Shown piece after piece: positions 11,301-18,975 of a DNA stretch of 64,000 nt. The stretch comes from Schaalia odontolytica. GTDB lineage: Bacteria; Actinomycetota; Actinomycetes; Actinomycetales; Actinomycetaceae. The stretch spans positions 1,364,001-1,428,000 of the forward strand of contig NZ_CP102197.1 of assembly GCF_024584435.1 (NCBI RefSeq), given 5' to 3'. A program made the position numbers and the translations under genes. The notes beneath the pieces are model-generated. The model had not been told where the DNA came from. It did not search any database and saw nothing but the letters and a program-made list of their open reading frames with translations. Numbering within the stretch: position 1 is the stretch's first letter; every line of letters begins with the position of its first letter.

Positions 11301-11992
11301 AGGCGCGCTGTCGGCTGGCCCTGAATGTCGGGACGGCGCAGGTAGAGGGGGTCCGTGCGCAGCCGGTGTTCGTCGCCCGCCGCGAGCCTCGTCGCGGTGA
11401 TGCGGCTCATAACGGCCGGGTCGAGCCTCACCTGGGGGCCGAGGTCGGCGCGTGCCAGAGCGTGGGCGCTATGCTTGGGAATGTCCGCTCCGGCGACAAC
11501 GAGGCCGGGGGCGGTACGCATGGCCGCCAGGAGGGAGGTGACGTCGCCCACCTCAAGGCGTCCTTCGAGGGTCACGTCGTGCGGTCCGGCGGCCACGTAG
11601 GAACCCCAGTAGAGTTCGCGCCGCCGCGCGTCCGCGATCGCGTAGACCCTCGTCTCGGGCGGGAGGAGATCCAGGCCCTGGCGGGCGATCACGTCCAGCG
11701 CCGACACGCCGTAGACGGGCACCCCGGCGGCGGCGGCGAGGACGCGGGCGGACACCAACCCTGCTCGCAGTCCGGTGAAGGGCGCGGGTCCCGTACCGAT
11801 CAGCACCCGATCGAGCGAGGCCTTTCCCAGGACCGGGGAGAGTCCCGCCTCGGCCAGGGCGGCGCGAACGAGCGGGATGATCGATTCGGCGTGGTGGCGC
11901 CCCGAGTCGTTGCGGGCGCGGGCACGCACGCGGCCGTCCTCGAGGACGGCGACGGTGGTGGATGCTTGGGTGTCCAGGGCTATCTCTCGCAC
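11297..11992 (-). CDS. tsaB: tRNA threonylcarbamoyladenosine biosynthesis protein TsaB
   Basis: 231 residues. An ASKHA-fold, inactive paralogue of TsaD that scaffolds the t6A-forming complex. The N-terminal IALDTQASTTVAVLEDG and the family signature IGTGPAPFTGLRAGL are visible; the usual GPGSFTGLR appears here as GPAPFTGLR. It is 9 bases downstream of tsaE and overlaps rimI, so tsaE-tsaB-rimI form one unit behind alr. Confidence 0.93.
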   Translation of the reverse strand: MREIALDTQASTTVAVLEDGRVRARARNDSGRHHAESIIPLVRAALAEAGLSPVLGKASLDRVLIGTGPAPFTGLRAGLVSARVLAAAAGVPVYGVSALDVIARQGLDLLPPETRVYAIADARRRELYWGSYVAAGPHDVTLEGRLEVGDVTSLLAAMRTAPGLVVAGADIPKHSAHALARADLGPQVRLDPAVMSRITATRLAAGDEHRLRTDPLYLRRPDIQGQPTARL

Positions 11993-12001
11993 GCTGCGAT
12001 C

Positions 12002-12622
12002 CTACTCGTCGGCGTGTGCCTCGTCGCCGCAAGCGGGCGAGGCGCCGTCGCCAAACACCGCGGGAGCGTCGAGGCGCCGTCCCCCGTGGGCGGCAACGAG
12101 CCCTTCGAGGATGCCATTCCAGCGGCTTCCGTGCGCGTGCAGGACGATGCTGCGCGTCCCGTCGTCCATGTGCTCCAGGTCGATGACCTGCCCGTCCCGA
12201 CACGCCTGCCCGCCCTCGGCTCGTCGCACATCGATGACGAGGCGCTCGGGGCTCATGGCTTCCGTCTTTCCCTCTCCCCATTCGACGACGGTGACGGCCT
12301 CGTCCAGGGAGGAGTCCAGGTCCAGGGTCTCGAGGTCGCCGAGGTCGGTAATGCGGTAGGCGTCGGCATGGATCAGGTCGGGGCCCCCGTGAAGGGAGGG
12401 ATGAACTCGGGCGACGATGAACGTCGGGGAGGCGACGCGTCCGCGCACCCCCATGCCGACCCCGATGCCCTGAGTGAGCGTCGTCTTGCCCGCCCCGAGG
12501 CCGCCGGAGAGCATGACGAGGTCGCCGACGCGCAGCAACCGTCCCAGGTCCGCGCCAAGGTCGCGGGTCTGGTCGGCGCCGCTCGTGCGAACCTCAAAAG
12601 AGGCGGTGGGTCGGTCAGTCAT
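12002..12622 (-). CDS. tsaE: tRNA threonylcarbamoyladenosine biosynthesis ATPase TsaE
   Basis: 206 residues, starting at MTDRPTASFEV; a longer frame upstream only runs through alr. The P-loop is GGLGAGKTT (40-48), followed by the switch-like VASPTFIVARVH and HADAYRI, standard for the YjeE/TsaE ATPase that drives turnover of the TsaB-TsaD complex. The last 70 residues (after VVEWGEG) are longer and less conserved than in E. coli. The start lies inside the end of alr (8-base overlap). Confidence 0.92.
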   Translation of the reverse strand: MTDRPTASFEVRTSGADQTRDLGADLGRLLRVGDLVMLSGGLGAGKTTLTQGIGVGMGVRGRVASPTFIVARVHPSLHGGPDLIHADAYRITDLGDLETLDLDSSLDEAVTVVEWGEGKTEAMSPERLVIDVRRAEGGQACRDGQVIDLEHMDDGTRSIVLHAHGSRWNGILEGLVAAHGGRRLDAPAVFGDGASPACGDEAHADE

Positions 12623-13895
12623 GGGGGTTCCTCCCGTGCTGTGCCCCCTCGACTCCGCTGCGCACGTACGTGCGGGGGATGTGGGCGCCGAGGCGAGTGA
12701 CGATCTCGTAGTTGATGGTGTCGGCCGCGTCTGCCCACTCGTCGGCGAGCGGCTCGCCACCCGCTCCGTTTCCCAGCAGAATCACTTCGTCTCCGACGCG
12801 CGCGGGCGGCTGGCCGGCGTGGGCGGTGGCTTCCCCGGCGTCCCCTGCCGCCTTCCCCAGGTCTATCATGAACTGGTCCATGCACACGCGTCCGACGACG
12901 GGGGCACTGAGCGGCCCAGACGCGGTGTGCACGAGGACCCGCGCACGGTTGGAGGCGGCACGCAAGATTCCGTCGCCGTAGCCCAGGGGAACCAGGCCGA
13001 TCCAGCGACGGGTGGGGGCCGCCCAGGTTCCCCCGTAGGAGACCGGGCTCCCCTCCTCGATGACCTTGACCGAGGTCAGCGGCGCGCACAGCGTCAGCGC
13101 GGGGATCAGGCCGAGGTCGGCGGCGCTCGCGACCGCGGGGTCGGGGCTGAGTCCGTAGAGGCCGATGCCGACGCGGACCATGTCGTAGTGGGTCTGGGGG
13201 TGCCACAGGATGCCGGAGGTTGCTGCCAGGTGGCGGATGCGCGGACGGACACCGGCCTCGCGAAGGATCCGCAGCCCTTCCTCGAAGATTCGCACGTGGC
13301 TCGCGGTCGATGCGTTGCCGTCGTCACTCGGGTCATCGGCGCGGGACATGTGGCTCCAGGCTCCGACAACGTCGATCAGTCCGTCGTCGCTCGCGGCCTT
13401 GAGGGCGGCGGCCAGGGTCGGAAGGTCGGCGAGGGTGGAGCCGGCGCGCGACATTCCTGTGTCGATCTTGACGTGGACGCGCGCGGGGCGACCTACCTGG
13501 CGGGCTGCGGCGCAGATATGCGCGAGGACCCACGTCCACGACACGGACAGGTCGATGTCGGCGGCGATGGCCGCCGCGAAGTCGGAGGAGGAGGTGGATA
13601 TCCACGCGAGGATCGGCGAGTCCTCGCGTGCGACGCCCGCCGCGTCCAGGCCCTCGCGCAGGGCGAATGCCTCGGCCAGCTGGGCGACGCCGAGCCAGTC
13701 GGCGCCCGCTTCCAGGGCGGCGCGGGCGACGGGAATGAGGCCGTGGCCGTACGCGTTGGCCTTGACGGTCGCGAGTTGGAGGGCGCCGGGGGCGGCGGCG
13801 CGCAGGACCTTCAGATTGTGGCCGATGGCGGCCAGGTCGATGCTCGCGCACGAGGGGTAGTCCCTGCCCTGGCCTCGTTGTTGTGTGGAAATCAC
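12615..13895 (-). CDS. alr: Alanine racemase
   Basis: 426 residues. Converts L-alanine to D-alanine for peptidoglycan. The PLP lysine is K45 in TVKANAYGHG, and the second catalytic base is the tyrosine in GSPVSYGGTW of the C-terminal beta domain. HLAATSGI, MVRVGIGLYGLSP and GRVCMDQFMIDLG are family motifs. An insertion of about 15 residues (KAAGDAGEATAHAGQPPA) lies between MIDLG and VGDEVILLG. The start is 4 bases from the nnr stop and the end overlaps tsaE, pointing to one operon. Confidence 0.95.
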   Translation of the reverse strand: MISTQQRGQGRDYPSCASIDLAAIGHNLKVLRAAAPGALQLATVKANAYGHGLIPVARAALEAGADWLGVAQLAEAFALREGLDAAGVAREDSPILAWISTSSSDFAAAIAADIDLSVSWTWVLAHICAAARQVGRPARVHVKIDTGMSRAGSTLADLPTLAAALKAASDDGLIDVVGAWSHMSRADDPSDDGNASTASHVRIFEEGLRILREAGVRPRIRHLAATSGILWHPQTHYDMVRVGIGLYGLSPDPAVASAADLGLIPALTLCAPLTSVKVIEEGSPVSYGGTWAAPTRRWIGLVPLGYGDGILRAASNRARVLVHTASGPLSAPVVGRVCMDQFMIDLGKAAGDAGEATAHAGQPPARVGDEVILLGNGAGGEPLADEWADAADTINYEIVTRLGAHIPRTYVRSGVEGAQHGRNPHD

Positions 13896-13899
13896 TCCC

Positions 13900-15702
13900 C
13901 TAGTATCGCACGCCCGGGGCGCGCCGCTTCGTCAGGCGAGGGGTGTGCGCACCTCGTCGCTCCGGGTCGGCCAGCACGCGCGGGATCTGCGCGGCGATAT
14001 CTGCCGCCTGAATGGGTGCCCTGCCCCGGTGGCGGTCCGCGGCCAGGCGAGCGGCGCGCCCGTGGAGCCAGACGGCCGCGGCCAGGCGTTCCATCGTCAC
14101 GGGGAGCGCATTCGCCTCGCCTGAGGGCGCCGTTGGCTCGGGGCGCGCCAGGACGCCGGCGATGAGACCCGCCAGGACGTCACCGCTGCCGGCGACGCCG
14201 GCCCAGGGTGTGCCCGCCGGACTCACGCTGGCGCGGCATCCACTTGTCCGCCGCGTGTCCGCCGTCTGCGGTGATTCCTCGCCCCCGTCGCCTCCTCGCC
14301 CACCCGCCTGGGTCCGCGCCCGCGCGACCGCGTCCGAGCAGACGATCGTGACGGGGCCTTTGAGGACGACGTGGCAGCCGGTGGCGTCGTGGAGTGCGCG
14401 CGCAAAACGCAGCGGGTGGGCGCCAATCTGCGCCTTTGTCGTCGCCTGCCCGAGGAGTCCGAGCAGGCGCGCGGCCTCCCCGTAGTGCGGGGTCAGAACG
14501 GTGACGTCGGGCCTCAGCGAGCCCAACAACTCGGGAACGAGATCGAGCGCCCACGCGTCGATGACGAGGGGCATGCCCGAGCGTCCACAGAACTGAGCGA
14601 GTTCGAGCGCGTCCTCACGGCGTTCATCGTCGAGGCCGGGCCCGATGAGGGCGGACTGGATGCGCCCGCCGACGGTGACGACTCCGGGCTGGTCGGCGAG
14701 CACGAGATCCTGCACGCGCCTCGTGGAGTTGAGACGAACCATGCCCACGCCGGCAGCCAGGGCGCCGCGCGTCGCGAGAAGACCCGCGCCGGGATAGGTA
14801 TCGGATCCCGCGACGAGGCCGACCACGCCGCGCGCGTACTTGTCCTGCGCGAAGCCGGGGGCTGGAACCGCCATCGCCGCTGCCATCGTCCCCGCGCCGT
14901 AGGATAGCGGAACCATGTCCTCGTCCTCTTCCTCCATCGGGTTCGAGCCGCTCCACGGCATCGCGACGATGCTCAGATCGCCGGAATATTCGACGGCGGG
15001 AGGGAGAATCTCAGCGCGCTTGTAGGCGCCGACCGCCATCGTGCACGTCGCCCGGAGGATGGGGCCGCGGATTGCGCCGTCGTCATCAGTCAGGCCGGAA
15101 GGCACGTCGATTGCGACGATATGCCGGGGTCGGGCGGCGGCGATCCCGTTCAGGAGCGTCACGGCCTCGGCGAGCTTGCCGGTGAGGGGACCCTGTGCCC
15201 CGATTCCGACCATGCCGTCGATCCAGATGCCTGCACCCCAGATCGTGTCCCATTCCGGGGTCCCCTCAATGGAGCGCAGGGAACGGTCTGACAGGTCCAC
15301 GATGGTCACGCCCGCTTCCCGTGCATCGGCGAGGGCACGGCGATGGCAGCGCTTCTTGAGGAGGTATGCGGTCACGCCGATTCCTGCACGCGCGAGGATC
15401 GCGCTGGCGTAGAGGGCATCGCCGCCGTTATCTCCGCCTCCGACGAAGGCGATGACGCGGTTGGGGGCCCAGTCGGCGCCTTCCGCCTCGCTGCGGTCAT
15501 CGGAGTCTGCTTCGGAGGCGCTCTCCTGGCCGTTCCAGCCAACGGGCAGGCTGGTCAGCCGCGCAACGGCGGCCGAGACCTCCCCCGCGACGTCGATCAT
15601 GTAGCGGTCCGGATCCCCCTCGGAAGCCGCCTGGTCAACGCACTTTTTCTCCATTTTTCGCGCGTCGGCGAAGGACAGGGCAGCTCCATCAATCGTGAAC
15701 AT
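13900..15702 (-). CDS. nnr: Bifunctional NAD(P)H-hydrate epimerase/dehydratase
   Basis: 600 residues with two enzymes in one chain. The N-terminal YjeF-type epimerase (about 1-260) has FVGGGDNGGDALYASAILARAG and VAIDVPSGLTDDDG. The C-terminal ADP-dependent dehydratase (about 285-590) has VGLVAGSDTYPGAGLLA, VLTPHYGEAARLLG and VAGSGDVLAGLIAGVLA. Together they repair hydrated NADH and NADPH. Residues 435-480 form a Gly/Arg-rich low-complexity insert inside the dehydratase (GGRGGDGGEES). It lies 4 bases upstream of alr. Confidence 0.93.
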   Translation of the reverse strand: MFTIDGAALSFADARKMEKKCVDQAASEGDPDRYMIDVAGEVSAAVARLTSLPVGWNGQESASEADSDDRSEAEGADWAPNRVIAFVGGGDNGGDALYASAILARAGIGVTAYLLKKRCHRRALADAREAGVTIVDLSDRSLRSIEGTPEWDTIWGAGIWIDGMVGIGAQGPLTGKLAEAVTLLNGIAAARPRHIVAIDVPSGLTDDDGAIRGPILRATCTMAVGAYKRAEILPPAVEYSGDLSIVAMPWSGSNPMEEEDEDMVPLSYGAGTMAAAMAVPAPGFAQDKYARGVVGLVAGSDTYPGAGLLATRGALAAGVGMVRLNSTRRVQDLVLADQPGVVTVGGRIQSALIGPGLDDERREDALELAQFCGRSGMPLVIDAWALDLVPELLGSLRPDVTVLTPHYGEAARLLGLLGQATTKAQIGAHPLRFARALHDATGCHVVLKGPVTIVCSDAVARARTQAGGRGGDGGEESPQTADTRRTSGCRASVSPAGTPWAGVAGSGDVLAGLIAGVLARPEPTAPSGEANALPVTMERLAAAVWLHGRAARLAADRHRGRAPIQAADIAAQIPRVLADPERRGAHTPRLTKRRAPGVRY

Positions 15703-15782
15703 GGGCCATATTGTTCCACAGCGTGTCCGACTCGGGAAGGTGCTTGAGCACCAGCAGAGGCGGCACGTACGTGCATGCGGCG

Positions 15783-15813
15783 CGGGCCTCGTCCCACGAG
15801 GGAACGAGGCCCG
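15783..15813 (-). terminator. Terminator hairpin after glmS
   Basis: CGGGCCTCGT (15783-15792) pairs with ACGAGGCCCG (15804-15813), extended inward by CCC/GGG with one bulged base. It lies 36 bases after the glmS stop and separates glmS from nnr. The remainder of 15703-15848 probably carries the nnr operon promoter. Confidence 0.6.
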
Positions 15814-15848
15814 TGAACGCTCGCGAGGCAGCAGCCCCGCGCAGCTGG

Positions 15849-17762
15849 CTACTCCACCGTCACGGACTTGGCAAGGTTTCGGGGCTGGTCCACGTCCAGC
15901 CCCTTGACGGCGGCAAGCTCGCAGGCGAAGATCTGCAGCGGCACGACGGTCAGAAGCGGCGCATAGAGCGTCGGGACGGGCGGGACGCGGAAGACGACCT
16001 CGGCGAACTCGTCGACGGAGGTGTCTCCTTCCTCGGCGACGATGATCGTGCGGGCTCCGCGGGCTCGTACCTCCGCGATGTTGGCCAGGACCTTCCCGTG
16101 AAGCTCGGGCCGGCGCGGAGTCGGGACGATGACGATGACCGGCTGTCCCTCGTCGACCAGGGCGATGGGGCCGTGCTTGAGCTCTCCCGCCGCGAAACCC
16201 TCGGCGTGGATGTAGCAGATTTCCTTGAGTTTGAGCGCGCCCTCGAGGGCGACGGGGAAGCCCACGTGGCGTCCGAGGTAGATGACCGAGGTCGCGTCGT
16301 TCATCGTGCGGGCGAATTGGCGCACGCTCTCCCCGCCGCGCAGAACCGTGGCGATGGCGTCAGGAACGCGCGCGAGCTTGTCCATGTAGTCGGCGATCTC
16401 GTCCGCGTACTTGTTGCCGCGAACCTGGGCCAGGTACAGGCCCAGGATGTAGCAGGCCGTGACCTGGGCCGTGAATGCCTTGGTGGAGGCGACGGCGATC
16501 TCGGGTCCGGCGTGCGTGAGGATCACGGCGTCGGATTCGCGTGAGATCGTCGACCCCGGAGTGTTCACGATCGCGACGACCTTTGCTCCCTGCTCGCGAG
16601 CGTGGCGAATCGCCTGGATGGTGTCCATGGTTTCGCCGCTCTGTGAGATGGCCACGACCAGGGTCTTTTCGCCGACGACGGGATCGCGGTAGCGGAATTC
16701 GCTGGAGAGTTCGACCTCGACGGGGATACGGCACCAGTGTTCGATGGCGTAGCGCGCCACCTGGCCCGCGTAGGACGCGGTGCCGCAGCCGATCATGATG
16801 ACCTTGTCCACGCTGCGCAGCACGTGCTCGGAGATGCGTACCTCGTCCAGGGCCAGGTGTCCGTGGGAGTCGATGCGGTCGGCCAGCGTGGCACCCACCG
16901 CCTCGGGTTGCTCGTGGATCTCCTTCTCCATGAAGGTGGGCCACCCGTTCTTGGTGGCGTTGTCGGAGGCGAAGTCGATCTCGTACTCCCTGGGCTCCAC
17001 GGCTGTGCCGTCCGGGTCAATGACGGTGACGTCTGTCGCCGAGACGACGACGATCTGATCCTGGCCGACCTCGACGGCGCGCCTGGTGTGCTCGACGAAG
17101 GCAAGCACGTCCGACCCCAGGAAGTTCTCGCCCTCCCCCAGCCCGATGACGAGCGGGGACGAGCGACGCGCGGCGACGATGACGTCCGGCGACTGGTTGC
17201 TCAGCGCCAGGAGCGTGAACGTGCCGCGAAGCTGGCGGGTGACCTCGCGCATGGCGACGACGAGCCGACGCGCGACCTCCTCGTCGGTCCCGGTCAGGCC
17301 CGCGACCGCACCCTGGTACGAGGCCTCACTGGCCGCATCGTAGGCTCGTGCGAGCATGTGGACGACAACCTCGGTGTCGGTCTCGGAGGAAAAGCTCTCT
17401 CCGGCGGCGATGAGCTCGGCACGCAGTACGTCGGCGTTTTCGATAATCCCGTTGTGGACGAGGGAGAAGCGCCCGTCCGGACTGGTGTGCGGGTGGGCGT
17501 TCGCCACCGTCGGGCGCCCGTGGGTGGCCCAGCGGGTGTGCCCGATTCCGGCGTACGCGTCCTCGGGCGAGTCGGCGTCGACGGCTTCGACGAGGTTGAC
17601 CAGCTTGCCGACCGTCCGGCGCACGTAGAGGCGGCCCGGCGACGCCAGGGCGATGCCGGCCGAGTCGTAGCCTCGATACTCCAGGCGCGCCAGCCCGCCG
17701 AGGACGACCTCGCGACTGCGCTGGGAAGCCTTGCATGCAACATGTCCAACGATTCCGCACAT
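15849..17762 (-). CDS. glmS: Glutamine--fructose-6-phosphate aminotransferase (isomerizing)
   Basis: 637 residues. Makes glucosamine-6-phosphate, the entry to UDP-GlcNAc; glmM in this window does the next step. The start is fixed by MCGIVGHVA, because Cys2 must become the N-terminal nucleophile of the glutaminase domain; the ATGs just upstream would block it. LEYRGYDSAGIA and GHTRWATHG follow. Two SIS domains carry MIGCGTASYAGQVARY and ISQSGETMDT, and the chain ends KSVTVE. No glmS ribozyme-like leader was recognised. It is divergent from coaA. Confidence 0.96.
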   Translation of the reverse strand: MCGIVGHVACKASQRSREVVLGGLARLEYRGYDSAGIALASPGRLYVRRTVGKLVNLVEAVDADSPEDAYAGIGHTRWATHGRPTVANAHPHTSPDGRFSLVHNGIIENADVLRAELIAAGESFSSETDTEVVVHMLARAYDAASEASYQGAVAGLTGTDEEVARRLVVAMREVTRQLRGTFTLLALSNQSPDVIVAARRSSPLVIGLGEGENFLGSDVLAFVEHTRRAVEVGQDQIVVVSATDVTVIDPDGTAVEPREYEIDFASDNATKNGWPTFMEKEIHEQPEAVGATLADRIDSHGHLALDEVRISEHVLRSVDKVIMIGCGTASYAGQVARYAIEHWCRIPVEVELSSEFRYRDPVVGEKTLVVAISQSGETMDTIQAIRHAREQGAKVVAIVNTPGSTISRESDAVILTHAGPEIAVASTKAFTAQVTACYILGLYLAQVRGNKYADEIADYMDKLARVPDAIATVLRGGESVRQFARTMNDATSVIYLGRHVGFPVALEGALKLKEICYIHAEGFAAGELKHGPIALVDEGQPVIVIVPTPRRPELHGKVLANIAEVRARGARTIIVAEEGDTSVDEFAEVVFRVPPVPTLYAPLLTVVPLQIFACELAAVKGLDVDQPRNLAKSVTVE

Positions 17763-17867
17763 GCCTCCCATTCCAGCACACCGGCACCCCATCGGTCACC
17801 TGACGTGTGTCGCTTCACGCCGTGGATGTCCTCGCGCGCCCGTCCCCTCGTGGGGGACAATTGCGCT

Positions 17868-18875
17868 GTGAGCATCACCGAGTCCTTCGCGTCCTCCCCC
17901 TCTTCGGCCTCGTCCATTCAGTTGGGCGCCAGCGCACGCACCGGCCCCAGCCCCTACGCGCGATTCGATCGGACGGCCTGGGACCAGCTGGCGGACCGCG
18001 CTCCCCTGCCGCTCACGCAGGCAGACATCGACCGCATCGCATCCCTGGGCGACCCGATCGACATGAGCGAGGTGGACGCCATCTATCGGCCCCTCAGCGC
18101 CCTCCTGCAGCTCTACATCGACGGACGTCGGCGCACCGCCACCGAGCGGCACGCTTTCCTCGGCGAACCGGCGGCGTGCTCCACCCCGTTCGTGATCGGG
18201 ATCGCCGGTTCCGTCGCGGTCGGCAAGTCCACGGTCGCTCGTCTGCTCCAGCTCCTCCTGTCGCGCTGGGATTCCACCCCGCGCGTCGACCTGGTGACCA
18301 CCGACGGCTTTCTTTTCCCCAACCGCGTCCTTCAGGAGCGTTCCCTGATCGCGCGCAAGGGCTTCCCCGAGTCCTACGACCGCTCGGCTCTCATCTCTTT
18401 CCTTGCTTCCGTCAAGGCGGGGATCCCGCACACCAAGGCACCGGTCTACTCGCACGTCACCTACGACATCGTCCCGGACGCCTACGTGGAGGTCGATCGG
18501 CCCGACATCTTGATCGTGGAGGGCCTGAACGTCCTGCAGCCTCCGCGCTTAGCCCCGGGCTCGGTCTCCGTTGCGGTCTCCGACTACTTTGATTTCTCCA
18601 TCTACGTGGACGCCGACGAGGCCAACATCGAGCAGTGGTACGTCGATCGCTTCCTGAAGCTGCGCGCGACTGCGTTCTCGCGCGAGGATTCCTACTTCAA
18701 GACCTACGCCTCGCTGACCGATCCGGAGGCGGTATCGACCGCCCACATGGTGTGGAACGCGATCAACCTGCCCAATCTGCGCGAGAACATCCGCCCCACC
18801 CGCGAGCGCGCGACCCTGATCTTCACCAAGGGCGGCAACCACCGCGTCGAGTCCCTGGCCATCCGCAAGGACTAG
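17868..18875 (+). CDS. coaA: Pantothenate kinase, type I
   Basis: 335 residues from a GTG start with GGGGGAC about 10 bases upstream. Catalyses the first, regulated step of coenzyme A synthesis. The P-loop is GIAGSVAVGKST (about 111-122). DLVTTDGFLFPN, RKGFPESYD, YSHVTYDIV and ILIVEGLNVLQ are characteristic of the CoaA (type I) family. The N-terminal 30 residues are Ser/Ala-rich and unconserved. The gene is divergent from glmS across about 105 bases. Confidence 0.93.
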   Translation: MSITESFASSPSSASSIQLGASARTGPSPYARFDRTAWDQLADRAPLPLTQADIDRIASLGDPIDMSEVDAIYRPLSALLQLYIDGRRRTATERHAFLGEPAACSTPFVIGIAGSVAVGKSTVARLLQLLLSRWDSTPRVDLVTTDGFLFPNRVLQERSLIARKGFPESYDRSALISFLASVKAGIPHTKAPVYSHVTYDIVPDAYVEVDRPDILIVEGLNVLQPPRLAPGSVSVAVSDYFDFSIYVDADEANIEQWYVDRFLKLRATAFSREDSYFKTYASLTDPEAVSTAHMVWNAINLPNLRENIRPTRERATLIFTKGGNHRVESLAIRKD

Positions 18876-18922
18876 GAGCGCCATCCCCACTCGTCACCGA
18901 CGTACACCACCCGAAAGGAAGG

Positions 18923-18959
18923 GGGAGGCCGCAGTCGGCATCTCCGGCTGCGGCCTCCC
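18923..18959. terminator. Bidirectional terminator between coaA and the secreted glycan-active protein gene
   Basis: A perfect 12-bp stem, GGGAGGCCGCAG (18923-18934) with CTGCGGCCTCCC (18948-18959), has a 13-base loop. It lies between two convergent genes, 48 bases after coaA and 17 after the minus-strand gene, so it can serve both. Confidence 0.6.
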
Positions 18960-18975
18960 TCTTCTGAGGAGTCGG

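Noticed and set aside
16737..17867. Long N-terminal extension of coaA over glmS
   Set aside because: The open frame continues far upstream antisense to glmS, but pantothenate kinase similarity begins after the GTG at 17868.
15703..18000. glmS ribozyme or other riboswitch upstream of glmS
   Set aside because: No conserved core was visible in the glmS-coaA gap, and the glmS ribozyme belongs to Firmicutes-type genomes.
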